NCBI GenBank assembly: GCA_050084985.1
Contig: JBITNC010000001.1
Span: 204,600,001-204,664,000 of the forward strand
Direction of reading: 5' to 3'
From: Nageia nagi
Taxonomy: Eukaryota > Pinophyta
Length of the DNA: 64,000 bases
This document shows, in pieces, positions 1-14,259 of this stretch. How positions within the stretch are numbered: position 1 is the stretch's first letter; each line of letters opens with the position of its first letter. The notes beneath the pieces are model-generated. The model was not told the origin of the DNA. It made no database searches and saw only the letters and a program-made list of their open reading frames with translations. Made by a program: the position numbers and the translations under genes.

Positions 1-649
1 GAAGAGAGAAAGTAAGAGAGTCATTCTCTAAATAGATACAATGAAGATGAAACTTTTTTACATATTTGTGACATAAGAAAGATCTAGTTTGAGACTCACT
101 ACTTTGCTAAACACAATCATTAACCATAACTAGTTTCAATGTACATGAAGTAGTCATCCAACTAGACGTCATGAAGAGTCTCCAAGAGCTTGCATATCCA
201 AAGTAAGTAACCTACAATATCAAAGGAACCTATAGGTCATAAGTAGCTCAAATAACAAGATCAATTGATAATTCACACAAATGCCATCATGAACTAATCA
301 ATGGTACACTATATGTCATCATGAAGATGCCAAGCCAAAACTCTTAATCACCTATTGTATATAAAATATGTGTTGATTACCATTACAAAATAAAGCATGC
401 ACATATGAGTTCCTCACATATGGATAACTGAATAGTGCTAAAATACACATAAGAGTTCCTCACATACGGATAATTGAACAATGCTATATTGGCCAATCTT
501 TTTTGATTTAAAAATTTGTACAAGTTCCTCATGCAAAGCGAACTTACCATGAAGGTTTACAACAAAATCAACACTATATAGCATAAAAATCCTCTTAGGG
601 GTGAATTTATCATCATAAATATGAATTCAAAATAATAATTCAAACTTCA
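1..649 (-). repeat. Probable 3' LTR remnant of decayed Copia element A
   Basis: This stretch lies just beyond the RNase H end of a minus-strand Copia pol. A polypurine-tract-like run (AAGGGGAAG on the minus strand, about 650-660) is followed by TG at 649, the usual start of a 3' LTR. No coding region is visible. The other end of the LTR is not in the window and no matching 5' LTR was found, so the boundary rests only on the tract and the TG. Confidence 0.4.
401..487. repeat. Tandem duplication, ~46 bp period
   Basis: Two near-identical copies sit head to tail, each containing GAGTTCCTCACATA (starting 407 and 453) followed by a GGATAA-type segment. They lie inside the presumed LTR of Copia element A. 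Short duplications like this are common in LTR U3 regions; no function is claimed. Confidence 0.7.
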
Positions 650-2330
650 CTTCCCCTTGAAAGAAACTTCACCAACCCAATAGCATTTCTAAGCTTACAA
701 AAATGAGCTTCCAGGAGTGGCTTAGTGAACAAATTAGTGGAGTTCAAGGTGGATGGACAATACTCCATGTATATGATGCCATCAAGAATCTTCTCCCTAA
801 TAAAATGGGCATGGATTTTTACATTTGCTATTCTTTGATGGAACATAGGATTCTTAACCAAATAAATAGTTGATTGATTATTTGAAAAAATCAAATATGA
901 GCCACCTTGCTCATACCCAATTTTTTTCAAAAGATACCTTAGCCAAATAGCTTCCTATATTGCAATAGACATAGCATGATATTGGGCTTCTATGGTGAAA
1001 ATAGAAATAGTAGGCTACTTCTTAGAAGCCCAAGATATAACATCTAAACCAATGTTAAACACATATGTAGAGGTTGATTTTCTATCATCTCTATCTCTCC
1101 CATAGTTAGAATCTGAGAATCCAGAGAGAATAAATGAGGGCAACTTAGAATACTTAAGAGCAAAATCCTTAGTCCTTGCAACATACCTCAAGATTTTCTT
1201 AACAACATTGAGGTGCTTAACATATGGTTTCTATATGAATCGTGCTATCAGATTCACTACAAAGGCAATATCTAGCCTAAATATAGTCAAATACAAAAGG
1301 CTACCAATTAATTACCTGTAAGCTATAAAATCAACTAACTGAGAGTTGGAGCTTAGAGAAATAGTGATTTTAGGAGAGATTAGGATTGTAGCATATCTAC
1401 ATTCCTCCATTTCAAACTTTTGCTATATGTCTAATATATACTTATATTGACTAAGATAAATATAATCCTTGTATTGATATACTTACATTCTAAGATAGTA
1501 GTGCAAGAGACTAAGATCAATCATTTCAAATGCTACCTTAAGTTTGGACATGAATTCTTGAATGATTTCTTCATTGTTTCTAGTAATTAAAAGATCATAC
1601 ACATAAAGGAGAATCAAGACCACATCTTTTCCTTGATTGAGCACATAAGATTGGAGTCTAAAAAACACTTGAAGAAACCAATGTCTACAAAATACAATAA
1701 AATTATCCTATACTAAGCTCTAGGTGCTTGCTTAAATCCATATAATGACTTATTTAGCTTTCAAAAAAAGGACTCTTTACCTTCCATAATGAACCCTTCT
1801 AGTTGATTCATGAAAATTTCCACATCTAAGTCACCATTGAAAAATGTGCTCTTAATGTCAAGTTGAAAAACTTTTCAACCTTGAGCTATAGAAAGAGCAA
1901 AGATAATTCTCATAGTAGGCATCTTTTCCATAGGAGCAAAGGTTTCCTCATAATTTACATTGTATTTCTAAGTAAAACCTTTGGCTACTAACCTTGCATT
2001 GTAATTTTCATTATCCCTAATAGAATTGAACTTGACTTTAAATATCCACTTATTAATTATCATATTCTTTTCAATGGGATAAGGAACTAAATCCAAGTTT
2101 CATTTTTCATAAGTGGTTCATACTCCACTTTCATGGCTTCCATATAGCACTTATGCTTAGAGGCTTCTTTGAAGGTTGAGGGTTCATGCTTGTTGTCAAT
2201 CTTAGAAAATAAGGATTTGTTCAAGGTCATGCTCCTTGTTACCCTTTTTGTTGGAGAATTTTGTTCTTGAGGTGACTTATCTAGATCAATATCTAACCAG
2301 CTAGGTGAAACTCAAGAGTCCTCTAGATCA
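650..2330 (-). pseudogene. Copia element A: RNase H and reverse transcriptase remnant
   Basis: Read on the minus strand, this is the 3' half of a Ty1/Copia polyprotein. The RNase H end (640-1100) keeps the Copia pattern NNQSTIYLVKNPMFHQR, then HFIREK and a late TKPL motif. Further upstream, RT has YVYDLLIT at about 1600, where the family has YVDD, so one catalytic Asp appears changed to Tyr. Several stop codons and at least one frameshift break the frame. At least four of the stops fall where Copia proteins usually have Gln (SKK-stop-PTIS is one). The product would have been the cDNA-making enzyme; this copy is dead. Confidence 0.85.
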
Positions 2331-3640
2331 TCAACATCCTCATTAAAAGTAGATTCTTTAGAAATTTCATTGAACTTTACATCCTTTGAAACAAATATGG
2401 CTTTATAGGATGAAGAGAAGAACTTGTAGCCTCTATGCTGACTATCATAACCCAAAAGGATGTATTTTTTAGCTCTATTGTCTAACTTTTTCCTTTTCTA
2501 AGAAATAATTTAGGAGAATGCTTCACAACCAAACACTTTAAGGTGTGAAATGTTAGGTTTTCTTCTTGACCATGTCTCAAAAGGAGTTTTACCCTAAACA
2601 TTTTTTATGGAACACCTATTCAAGGTGTAAATAGCAGTGCTTACTACTTCACCCTACAAGAAACTAAGAAGATTACCCAACATGCATCTAGCTATTTCTA
2701 TAATTATTCTATTTTTTCTTTTTGACAACATTGTTATACTAAGGAGTGTAAGGAATTGTAAATTACCTCTTGATTCTATATTTAGAACAATAGTCATTAA
2801 ACTCATTGCTATTGTATTCTTCCCCAATTTTTGATTTCAACATCTTAATTTAAAAGTTAGTTTGATTCTCAGTAAAGGCTTTAAAAAATTTAAAACTCTC
2901 AAATGTTTGATCCTTGTGCTCAAGTATATACCTAAAGGTCATTCTACTAAAGTCATCAATGAAGGTTAAGATGTAAGATGCTCCTCCAAGCGACTTAGTC
3001 TAAAACGGACCTATCAAATTTTAATGCATGAGTTGAAGAATTTGAGATGCTCTTGTTACCTTATCTTTTTCAAATTTTTATATATGCATCTTGCTAAGAA
3101 TGCACTTATTACATAGACAAATTGAAGGAGAAATTCAAGGTAAACCTTTCATAAGTTATTGATCTTTCATGACTTGAATACTCTTATGGTTAAAGTGACC
3201 TAAATATTGGTGCCAAAGGTTACCTCTAGAACACACACTTGTAGCAAGACACATCTTTGATGGAACTTGATCCATAATGTAGAGATCATCTTTCACTGAT
3301 CCTTTAACCAACATGGTAAGTCCTTTTTTGATACACCAATATTGAGAGTTAAACTCAAAAGAGTGCCCTTTTCTAGGAACTTGGATCATGAAGAGAAGGT
3401 TCATCCTAAGCTTAGGAACATAGAGCACATTATCAAGAACCTTTTCATGAATCAACACACTTCCAATTCCTTAGACTTCAAGGGTAGAGTTATCACCTAT
3501 CATAACTGTATCATTTTTATACATGTGAAAGTTTTGAAACTTTTTCTTTTCAAAGCATAGGTGATTAGTGTAATTAGAATCAATAATCTAATCAGATAAA
3601 AAAAATGAGAAATGGAGTAGAGTATCACAACAAAACTAGC
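2331..3640 (-). pseudogene. Copia element A: integrase and protease remnant
   Basis: On the minus strand the segment 3156-3458 encodes a gag-pre-integrase type stretch (VLDNVLYVPKLRMNLL, then WHQYLGHFNHKSIQVM), which in Copia elements lies between protease and the integrase core. Integrase-like sequence continues to about 2350 with many stops. Around 3470-3560 lies the expected protease segment, too decayed for a clear Asp-Ser-Gly. The order gag, protease, integrase, RT, RNase H is the Copia order. Confidence 0.75.
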
Positions 3641-4520
3641 TTGAATATTCTTCTTTCCTTTGAATTTCTTTACATTTCCATTACCTTTGTTCTTTTTTTC
3701 TCTTTTATTTTTGTAGCAATCAACTTATTTGTGACCTTGGATTCCATAATAGTTACAAATACCATCAAATTTTTTCTTAGAATAGAGATTATTTGCTTTG
3801 CGTTTTCCATCTCTTTGCTTGAAGAGGTTGTTATTGCCATTTTTGCCATTATTCCTGTTACTGTTGTAGCCATTGCCTCTTTTCTCAAACCTTTTGGATG
3901 AATAAGGATAATATTTATTTTGATGGTTGAACTTCTTCTTAAAAGGAGTTTTAGTTACTAGCAATGTTATTATCCTTAGGAGAAGAAATCAACACCTTTT
4001 TTTTAAAGGTTTTCTTATGATTCAAAAGGAGCCTAAAAAGGTTCTTAAGGGAGAAGACTTCTTCATCATCAAGCTTTATTTCTATAATCATCACAAAGTT
4101 TTCAAACTTTGAAGAGAGTCTTTAAAGAATGATGAAGACTATGAACTCATTATTTACCCAATTGCACCCATAAGCAACAAGTTGGATCCTTAGGTCAATG
4201 ATTTTATTCAAGTAGATAGCCACATTTTCATCTTGCCCTTTATGAGATTGAAGCAAATTTTGGAGAATGGTAAACCTTCTTGAAAATTTTGAACCAAGGT
4301 AGATTTGTTTAAGCTTATCCCAAGCTTTCTTTACCAAAGTTGAAGAGGAAATCATCAAGAGCACATCATTTAAAATTGCATGAAAGATCATGAAGGTTGC
4401 CAACTCATTCTTTATGTTGTAAGCTTCAAGTGCCTTCTCATCTATAGGAGTAATAAGGTTCTCATTCACTATTTTCCAAAGCTTCCTTACCTGCAATTCA
4501 GCTCTCATTTAAGGTTCTCA
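3641..4520 (-). pseudogene. Copia element A: gag remnant
   Basis: The minus-strand frame 4122-4508 (about 128 codons) matches the plant Copia gag core: AWDKLKQIYLGSK, then a leucine-rich helix and MINLRIQL-like text. A basic, Asn-rich segment at 3725-3964 ends in CNYYGIQGHK, a nucleocapsid zinc knuckle in which the second Cys has become Tyr. Gag would form the cytoplasmic particle and package RNA. The frame is broken between the two parts. Confidence 0.75.
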
Positions 4521-7422
<2,902 letters not shown>

Positions 7423-7436
7423 GGCTCTGATACCAA
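7423..7436 (-). other. Copia primer-binding site
   Basis: On the minus strand this reads TTGGTATCAGAGCC, which pairs with the 3' end of the plant initiator tRNA-Met and is the standard primer site of plant Copia elements. It starts one base from the LTR end at 7438. Confidence 0.85.
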
Positions 7437-7437
7437 A

Positions 7438-7937
7438 TGAGAGAATTGAACTATAACATGAACAACTCTAAACTTTCAAGATCACATGAAAGCTCACAAA
7501 TACACATATAACAAACTCACAAATAAATCTCACAAAGATAACACAAGATGTAAGTGGTTCCTCTAACTAGGAGTACATCCACTAACTAGATCTCACTTCA
7601 TTCATAAACATGAATCTCTTACAATTCTCCTAACTCATCCCCTAAACAATATCCTATAGCATGGCTTTATTCCACAAAATGGTGTATGATCCAAAGAGGG
7701 AGCCTTCTATTTATAGGCCAAAATCCCTCTTTATAACACCCTTTTATCCAATGTACAAAAGCATGACATGTACATCCTTTTATCCAAGGGGCATGCTCAT
7801 GACATGGAGTGTAGGACAAGTAACATTATCATATTCACATAAATACTTAAGGTATCAAATGATACCCTTAAGTATTAGTGAAATTACATAGAATATTATT
7901 ACAAAACCTTTACAATAATGCATTATACATTACAACA
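7438..7937 (-). repeat. 5' LTR of a minus-strand Copia element
   Basis: The stretch starts (plus strand) with TG next to the primer site and ends near CA at about 7937. A minus-strand TATA box (TATAAATAGAAGG, about 7703-7715) fits a U3 promoter. No second copy was found. The LTR start differs from the one inferred next to Copia A's polypurine tract, so the two may belong to different elements. Confidence 0.7.
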
Positions 7938-8249
7938 CAATGAAGAGTCGATTGGTTTCTCTTATGATGTCATTTAGGTATTGAGGAACAATAAGGCTAA
8001 TATCATCTTCCTAAATGTTGTTGTGATAGAAGAATTGCATAAGCAACTCATGGATCATCTCAAAGGGATTTATTATCATAAGCTACAATAGATGAGTGCA
8101 CCTAATTCCATTTATTCTACTCCCTCCATATCTAATGAAGAACCCTCTCCATATTAAATTCAAATGATGTAAAAAAAACCAAAATATACACACCTACTAG
8201 ATCCATCCATCCTTTCTTGGTGACTATGAGAGTAGCTAGGAAGAACTTG

Positions 8250-8640
8250 CATAACTAAATGATGGTTTCAAGATAAAGGGTTAACATTATGCCTTTAGAG
8301 GTTTACCAAATATTAAATTTGCCAATATGTCAAAGTTTCCAAGGGATCACTTAGCTGGATGAGACACTTGTTAAGGTAGTGGGAATGATACATAACTTGA
8401 GGATCCAAATTGCTTCAAAACCTCAGATAATTAGAGATATTGATGTGCAAGTTGTGAATATCCTACTAAAGTATCTAACATTTCTTAATCAAAATTGGTT
8501 AGATACTTTAAATAGTTTCTGGTCTACAAACTTCAAGTACTTATGGATTTCATACAAAGGAGTGTCAAATCAAATTAAGGTCCATATTGATTCATACCTA
8601 AAGAACCTTATCATAGACTAAAATTGAACCAATAAAGTAG
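8250..8640 (+). pseudogene. Gypsy element B: aspartic protease region
   Basis: The plus-strand frame reads GVNIMPLEVYQILNLP shortly after the expected active-site segment. It then has the C-terminal protease pattern NWLDTLNSFWSTNFKYLW, close to the LGRDWL...GYWSTD pattern of plant Ty3/Gypsy proteases of the Tat-like group. At least one stop lies inside. It begins the pol part of the plus-strand element that continues to about 12080. Confidence 0.7.
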
Positions 8641-8759
8641 CTATGGTAGAGGATGAATTAGGGGTATATTATTTTGGCATTATTGATCCTCCTATCCCAA
8701 GTGACAACTATGACTTAGGCTAATCTTCTACCTCCCAAAAGAAAAAGCAACTAGCAAAT

Positions 8760-9430
8760 GATTATTGGATCCTTAAGTTTGACAGGTCCAAATACAAAAT
8801 GGGAGATGGAGGAGGGATTGAACTACATAGCCAAAAAAGAAGAAGCAATAGGCTCCCTTAGGAATTGAGTTATTATATACATGCAATATAGGTGAGTATG
8901 AGGCCCTAATATAGGGAATGAAGATGGCTAAGGTATGGAGAATCTCCTTGTGATTGGAGATTTAGAGTTGATTTTCAAGAAAGTAGAGAATTAATATGAA
9001 TGCAAGGAGACCCACCTGAATCAATATCGATTGAGAGTGTGGAGTCTTATCGAAGTCTTGAAGGCATTTAATATAAAAATAATTTCTAGGAAGTACAACA
9101 TGGTAGTAGATTCACTAGTAGTAGTTGCAAGTACCTTCCAACTAGTGGAAGGAGGAAAACTAAAGTTCACAATATATATGTTATACACACCCACTATACA
9201 AGATAACATTGAAAATATTCAAGTATTTAATGATGATAAGCATATCAAGAGTTTCATGGCTAGTGAAAGGATCTTTACCTTTCAACATATCAAAGAGGAA
9301 CTAGTGCAACCAACACATAGTGATAAGCTAGAAGAACAAGATGAGTACATAAATGGTTACCTCTATCTAAAGACCAATAAGCTTCCCAAATGGGTCATAG
9401 AGTTGGAGAGATTATTTGAATAAGATGTCA
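8760..9430 (+). pseudogene. Gypsy element B: RNase H-like domain upstream of RT
   Basis: The frame contains EYEALI-stop-GMKMAK, then a GDLELIF segment (family pattern GDSELIV), a YRLRVW segment and SRKYNMVVDSLVVVAS, close to the PR.QN..AD.LA ending of RNase H domains. It is followed by YTPTIQDNIENIQVFNDDKHI and KTNKLPKWVIELERLFE, the linker that leads into RT in this plant Gypsy group. A second RNase H comes after RT, so the element had two. The first catalytic Asp region is not recoverable. Confidence 0.7.
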
Positions 9431-10740
9431 TCTAAGAGAATAGACCAAAAGACCACATCAAGGAAGAGGAAACTAAAAATATCAATATGGAGACTGAACA
9501 AGATCCTAAATATATCCTCCTCAAGAAGTCTTGCCTAGTAAATTTGAGAGAGCAAATCATAAAATCCTATTGAGACTATATTGATGTGATAAACTAGACA
9601 TATGACCAGTTGAAAACCTACAATATCAACATAATCACTCATACTATTCCCTTGAAATCAAACATAAAATCCTTGAAGAAAAAATAAAGGATCTTAAATC
9701 CTTTGTTGAAAATAATGATCCTCTAAGAGATTAAAAAGTTAGTTCAATCAAGGATCATTTTTTTAGTTAGGCACTCAACTTGGATGGCCAACATTGTCCT
9801 AGTAAGAAAGAAGTCTGGTAAAATCATATTCACTACCAAATGGAGAATGTTTTCCTACAACCATATTTCCTTTGCGCTAATCAATGCCAAGGCCACTTTT
9901 AAAAGAGCCATGGAATTTGTTTTTAAGGATCTAGTTGGTAAAAATATAGTTATATACATGGATGATCTCACAATTTACTCCAAATATGTGAATGACCATC
10001 CTAGACATTTGAGGAAGATATTCTAGATATGTAGAGAGTTTAGTATTTCTCTCAACCCAAACAAATGTATCTTTGGGGTCAACAAAGGTAGGCTACTTGG
10101 TCATGTTATCTCAAAGAAGGAAATCTACATTGATACCAAAAGTAGAGAAGCTATAAATAACATCCCCTATCCATAAACCTCAAATGATATTAGGTCTTTC
10201 ATGGGGAATATCAACTTTATTTGTAAGTTCATATATGGTTATGTTGAAATCATTAAACCTCTTACCAAGATGATGAAGAAAGATTCCAATATTAAATGAA
10301 AAAAATGAAGCAAAAAAATCCTTCCATGACATCAAGGATGCTATATCTAAGGAACCTATTCTCACAATCCTAAACTATAAAAAGCCTTTCTAATTATATT
10401 CTTTCACTTTAGTGCATTTGGTGGTAGGGGTACTAACTCAAAAAGATGAAGAGGAAAAGAAGCCCATTGCTTTGATGAGCGCTCCTCTGAGAGATGATGC
10501 ATTGAGATACCCCATGTTATACAAGCAAGCCTATGATTTAGTGAAAGTAGTTTAGAAGGCCCAACACTAAATAATGCATAAGAAGATGAATGCCATTATC
10601 TCCTACCCAATAGTCAAAAATTTGCTAGCCCAAAAAGAGTTGGGTGTCCAAAGAGGAAATTGAATCTCTACCCTCTAGGAGTTTGATATATCTATTCAGT
10701 CAATGAGGATTATCAAAGGATAAGAAATTAGATACTAGAG
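9431..10740 (+). pseudogene. Gypsy element B: reverse transcriptase and RNase H
   Basis: The RT part reads ANIVLVRKKSGK, then directly TTKWRMFSYNHISFALINAKATFKRAM, VIYMDDLTIYSK and LNPNKCIFGVNKGRLLGHVIS. The block between VRKKSGK and TTKW, which should hold the first catalytic Asp, seems deleted (roughly 70 residues by family pattern). RNase H follows: KPIALMSAPLRDDALRYPML, then KQAYDLVK and the EFDISIQ ending. Stops occur at former Trp and Gln positions. The copy is non-functional. Confidence 0.85.
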
Positions 10741-10899
10741 TCTTATCAAGATGATGCAATGCAAATTTCACCTGATGAATCATTGGATAAATCTTACCAA
10801 GTTTGTCAATTTTGTATTCACTAGATTCCTAGTATAAGATATTATGTGTTACATGACTTCTAGTGCATATCCTCCAAATTTCATTTCAGCATAGAAGAG

Positions 10900-12085
10900 A
10901 GCCCTTAGATATAGGATATAAAAATTTATGTTGAAGGGTGGGGTTCTCTATAAGAATAATTATCATGGTATTTTCCTAAAATATTTAGAGAAAGAAGAGG
11001 CTCATAAAATTCTTGAAGAGTTTCACAATCGAGAAGATGGAATAGGCCACACATCGGGGAATGCTCTAGCACACCAAATTATCCATGCTAGATATTATTT
11101 TCCTTTCCTTTTCTAATATGTACATCAGTATTCAAAGCTTTATCATGATTTCCAAACCATAGCTAGAAGGGAAAAGTTTTCAAGCATGCTCCTATAGGCA
11201 GTCCTAGAATCAAAGCTATTTTTCAAGTGGGGATTGGAATTCGAAGGAGTAATCAAGCCTTCTTCTTCCATGAGGAATCAATTCATTCTTATTGCAATTG
11301 ATTATTATACAAGATTGATTGAGGATATAACAATGAAGAAAGCCACTTTTGAAGTGGTCATCCAATTTCTAGAAGAGTATATTTTGATCCATTTTGGCTT
11401 TCTATTTTCCATAGTATGTTAAAACAATCCTAGTTTTAGATAAGTCAAGTTATTATCTTGGCACACAATCATAACATTGTAATTACATTCTCCACAAATT
11501 ATTACCCTCAAGGAAATGGAATTGCAGAGTCTACAAATAATAGCTTGCTCATTGTACTAAGAAAGCTCCTAGATAGGAATCCTAAAGATTGGCATGGAAA
11601 GTTGAAGTATGCCTTATGAGTGGAAAACATCAAAGTAAAGAATTCACTTGGAATGAGCCCCTTCAAATTACTCTATGGTATGAAACTAATTTTTTTATCT
11701 CAACTAAAGATTGACATATTACAATTCATGAAGGATTATGTATAAGCTAATGATGCCTTAGAGATAAGACTAATCCAACTAAATCATTTAGAAGATAAAT
11801 GGAAGAAGGCATTTTAGAACTTGACTCATAAACAACATGATACTAAAAGGTGGTTAGATAGAAATGACATTTCAATATTTTTAAGGTTAGGGATTTGATC
11901 CTTTTATTAGAGAAGGCTCACAAGGATAAGGGAAAGCATGCCAAGTTTGATAGACTCTAGCTAGGCCCCCTCCAGATTACTTCCTTAGTAAGCTTGAACA
12001 TCTTTAAGTTGAAACATCTCATAGGAGAAGAATTATCATTTCCAATCAATGGAAAGTACTTGAAGTACTATTTTCAAGCTTAAGC
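10900..12085 (+). pseudogene. Gypsy element B: integrase
   Basis: The segment 10928-11116 has the zinc-binding HHCC head (GHTSGNALAHQIIHARYYFP). The catalytic core follows at 11234-11422 (FILIAIDYYTRLIED), then an out-of-frame NGIAESTNNSLL at about 11515 and NSLGMSPFKLLYGMKL near 11640. A C-terminal segment with DRL-stop-LGPLQI and FKLKHL ends near 12085. Integrase would insert cDNA into chromosomes. Several stops and frameshifts make it a relic. Confidence 0.85.
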
Positions 12086-12740
12086 CTCATTTATGGACAT
12101 GTACTATATTGTAAATTATAATTTTTCAAATTTCTTATAAAAAAGAAAGAAAGAAAAAAAGAAAAGAGAAAAAATGATCTTTAAAGACTATCACTAGGAA
12201 TACTTGACTAAAGCGATCGAGCTCAAGGATGGATTACCCTTTTCCCCAAAGAATATAGTTGGAATAGAAACTCTAGATGATTATAACTTGGTTATTTTGT
12301 GAAATAGGTAATGAATACATTCATGGAGTGACCAAGCTCATGGATGGATCATCCTTTTCTATAGAGACTATAGTTGGAATAGAAACTCCATATGAACATG
12401 ATGTCCCTATACTTGGACCATAACATAGGTGTTCTAATGGCTACTTGAATAGCTAGTGAGAGTTCATTCACTATAATGAAACTAATGATACAACCATGAG
12501 TGACAGTGTTGACACAGGTTCATTCCTTATGGATGATGCAAATCATTATGTATCCACTCATTTAGGTTTTTTCCTGGGATATTAATTCATTATGTTCACT
12601 ATCTTCTATCACTCATTATTAATTTAACTCATCTCATCATTTTTGTTATTATTTTATTTTAGCTTAGCTTCATCATTTTTGTTGTTATTTTATTTTATAT
12701 TGCCTTCATAATTTTTATTGTTGTTTTATTTTAGCTATTT
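12086..12740 (+). other. 3' non-coding tail of Gypsy element B
   Basis: A purine-rich run (about 12145-12175) follows the integrase end, then non-coding sequence with the phrase ACTATAGTTGGAATAGA (about 12370). A similar phrase recurs in the tail of another Gypsy at about 52186, and the T-rich stretch before the LTR start (12600-12735) also resembles 52640-52670. The two elements are therefore probably relatives. Confidence 0.55.
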
Positions 12741-14200
12741 TTGGAATTTACACAACATACCCCAAAATCTCATAATTTTAGGGATCCACCACAACTTAGG
12801 TCTACACAACATCATGTCCATGCATTGAGTATTCAAAATCTTCACCTATATGGGTATCATACATATCATCCCTATCCTAAGTGTTATTATCCATGTAGAC
12901 TTAGCCATGTCAAAATAAAGGTCAAAATCCTTCAAAAATTTACTAAGTCTAGAAATCATAAGTCAAGTTTAGGCAAACCAGGGGAACTCAAATCGAGTCC
13001 AAGTCAATTCAAGTAAAATTAGTCCATCCCAAGGCCTAGTGCATGCCTTAAAAAGATAAATATTTGTCTTACTAGGATGTGTGATTGAACCTAGGAGTTG
13101 TCTAGGTTAGAATGGAGGACTAGAAAGATAAGTTGGAGCACTTCCAAGCCAAGCACACCCATCAAAGAGAAAAAAATCTTATCTTTTTGGGGGAATGCAT
13201 TCAATTCTAGAGGCCACCCAGGTTGAACCTAAAAATTAAAAAGTGAAGATAAGGCACCTAGAGGATGACCATATGAATAAAAAAAGATAAAATTTTATCT
13301 TTTGGGAGCATGCACTTAAGGCAAATAGACATCTAGTTTGATCTCATGAGGAAAATTGGCTAAGGCATGGAGCTTTGAAGCTATTATCTGACTCAAAAAT
13401 GACTAGAAGTGTAGGTTCATGGTTTAAAAATATAAAATGTTAACTTCTTATAGCATACACCTAACCCAAAGAGATATTAAGTTCACAAAAATGGTGAAAT
13501 TTGTTTAAGTCCCAATTATAGATGGTTCAAAATAAGCCAAATTGGGAAAGAGCAACCTGATGAATACCTCAAAAAGATAAAATCTTATCTTTCTAGGAAA
13601 TGCACTCAAACTAGAATGACTAGAGAATTGGGAACACATTTTGAAAAGATAAAATTTTATATTTTTGAAATATAAGTTAGCTTGGGAGGTGTCCTACATG
13701 AGCTTGAAAATGAAATTTTCCAATCCTATACCCCAAGAGAGATAAATCTGGGATGAGTCAAGGCCAGAGCATAAACATGAGATTAATATAGATAAGTGGG
13801 AGAGCTAGGATGTCAGACATCTAAAGGCCATGCACTTCCAAGTTGAGCATATGATCCAAAAAGATAAAATTTTAAGTTTTTTGGGCATGCACCCAACCTA
13901 AAGTCAATCTCTCACTAATGCATCTAGTTTTTGATGTTAATGCATCAATTTTAGAGCTAGAACAAATACCTAGGTCATCCATCTAGACAACCAAGATGAA
14001 GTTTTTAAGGAACATAACCAATTAGGGTTTACAAAAGACCTAATTTTAGGTATAAATACATGATGGAGCCCTAATTTTTCTCAAATTCAAATCACTTCTT
14101 CTCTTCATTTTTGCATATAAGTGAGGAAGAAGAGCAAAATTATAGTCCTAAATTTGCACCATCACCTTTTTTATCACACATGATGCAATTAGAAGGAATG
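12741..14200 (+). repeat. LTR-like block with AT palindromes
   Basis: It begins near ACACAACATACCCCAAAAT, close to the LTR start at 40643 and 52673 (ACACAACACACCCCAAAAT), and carries a TATA box at 14051-14058 in plus orientation, as expected for U3. It would be the 3' LTR of Gypsy B or the 5' LTR of the element whose frame begins at 14260. No second copy was found in the window. The interior is dominated by repeats of AGATAAAATTTTATCT-type palindromes. Confidence 0.55.
14051..14058 (+). promoter_or_regulatory. TATA box of LTR-like block
   Basis: TATAAATA in the context GGTATAAATACATGATGG, about 1.3 kb after the LTR-like start, followed by a pyrimidine-rich stretch typical of a transcription start. 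It would drive plus-strand transcription into the decayed frame at 14260. Confidence 0.5.
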
Positions 14201-14259
14201 ATAGGGAAATGTTGGAGAAGCCTCATCATAAGTAGGCTTGCACATCACCTTCAAAGATA

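Noticed and set aside
7438-7937. 5' LTR of Copia A
   Set aside because: The LTR start inferred at Copia A's polypurine tract (649) does not match the start of this LTR, and nearly 3 kb separates it from the gag relic. The link could not be supported, so it is listed as a separate Copia LTR.
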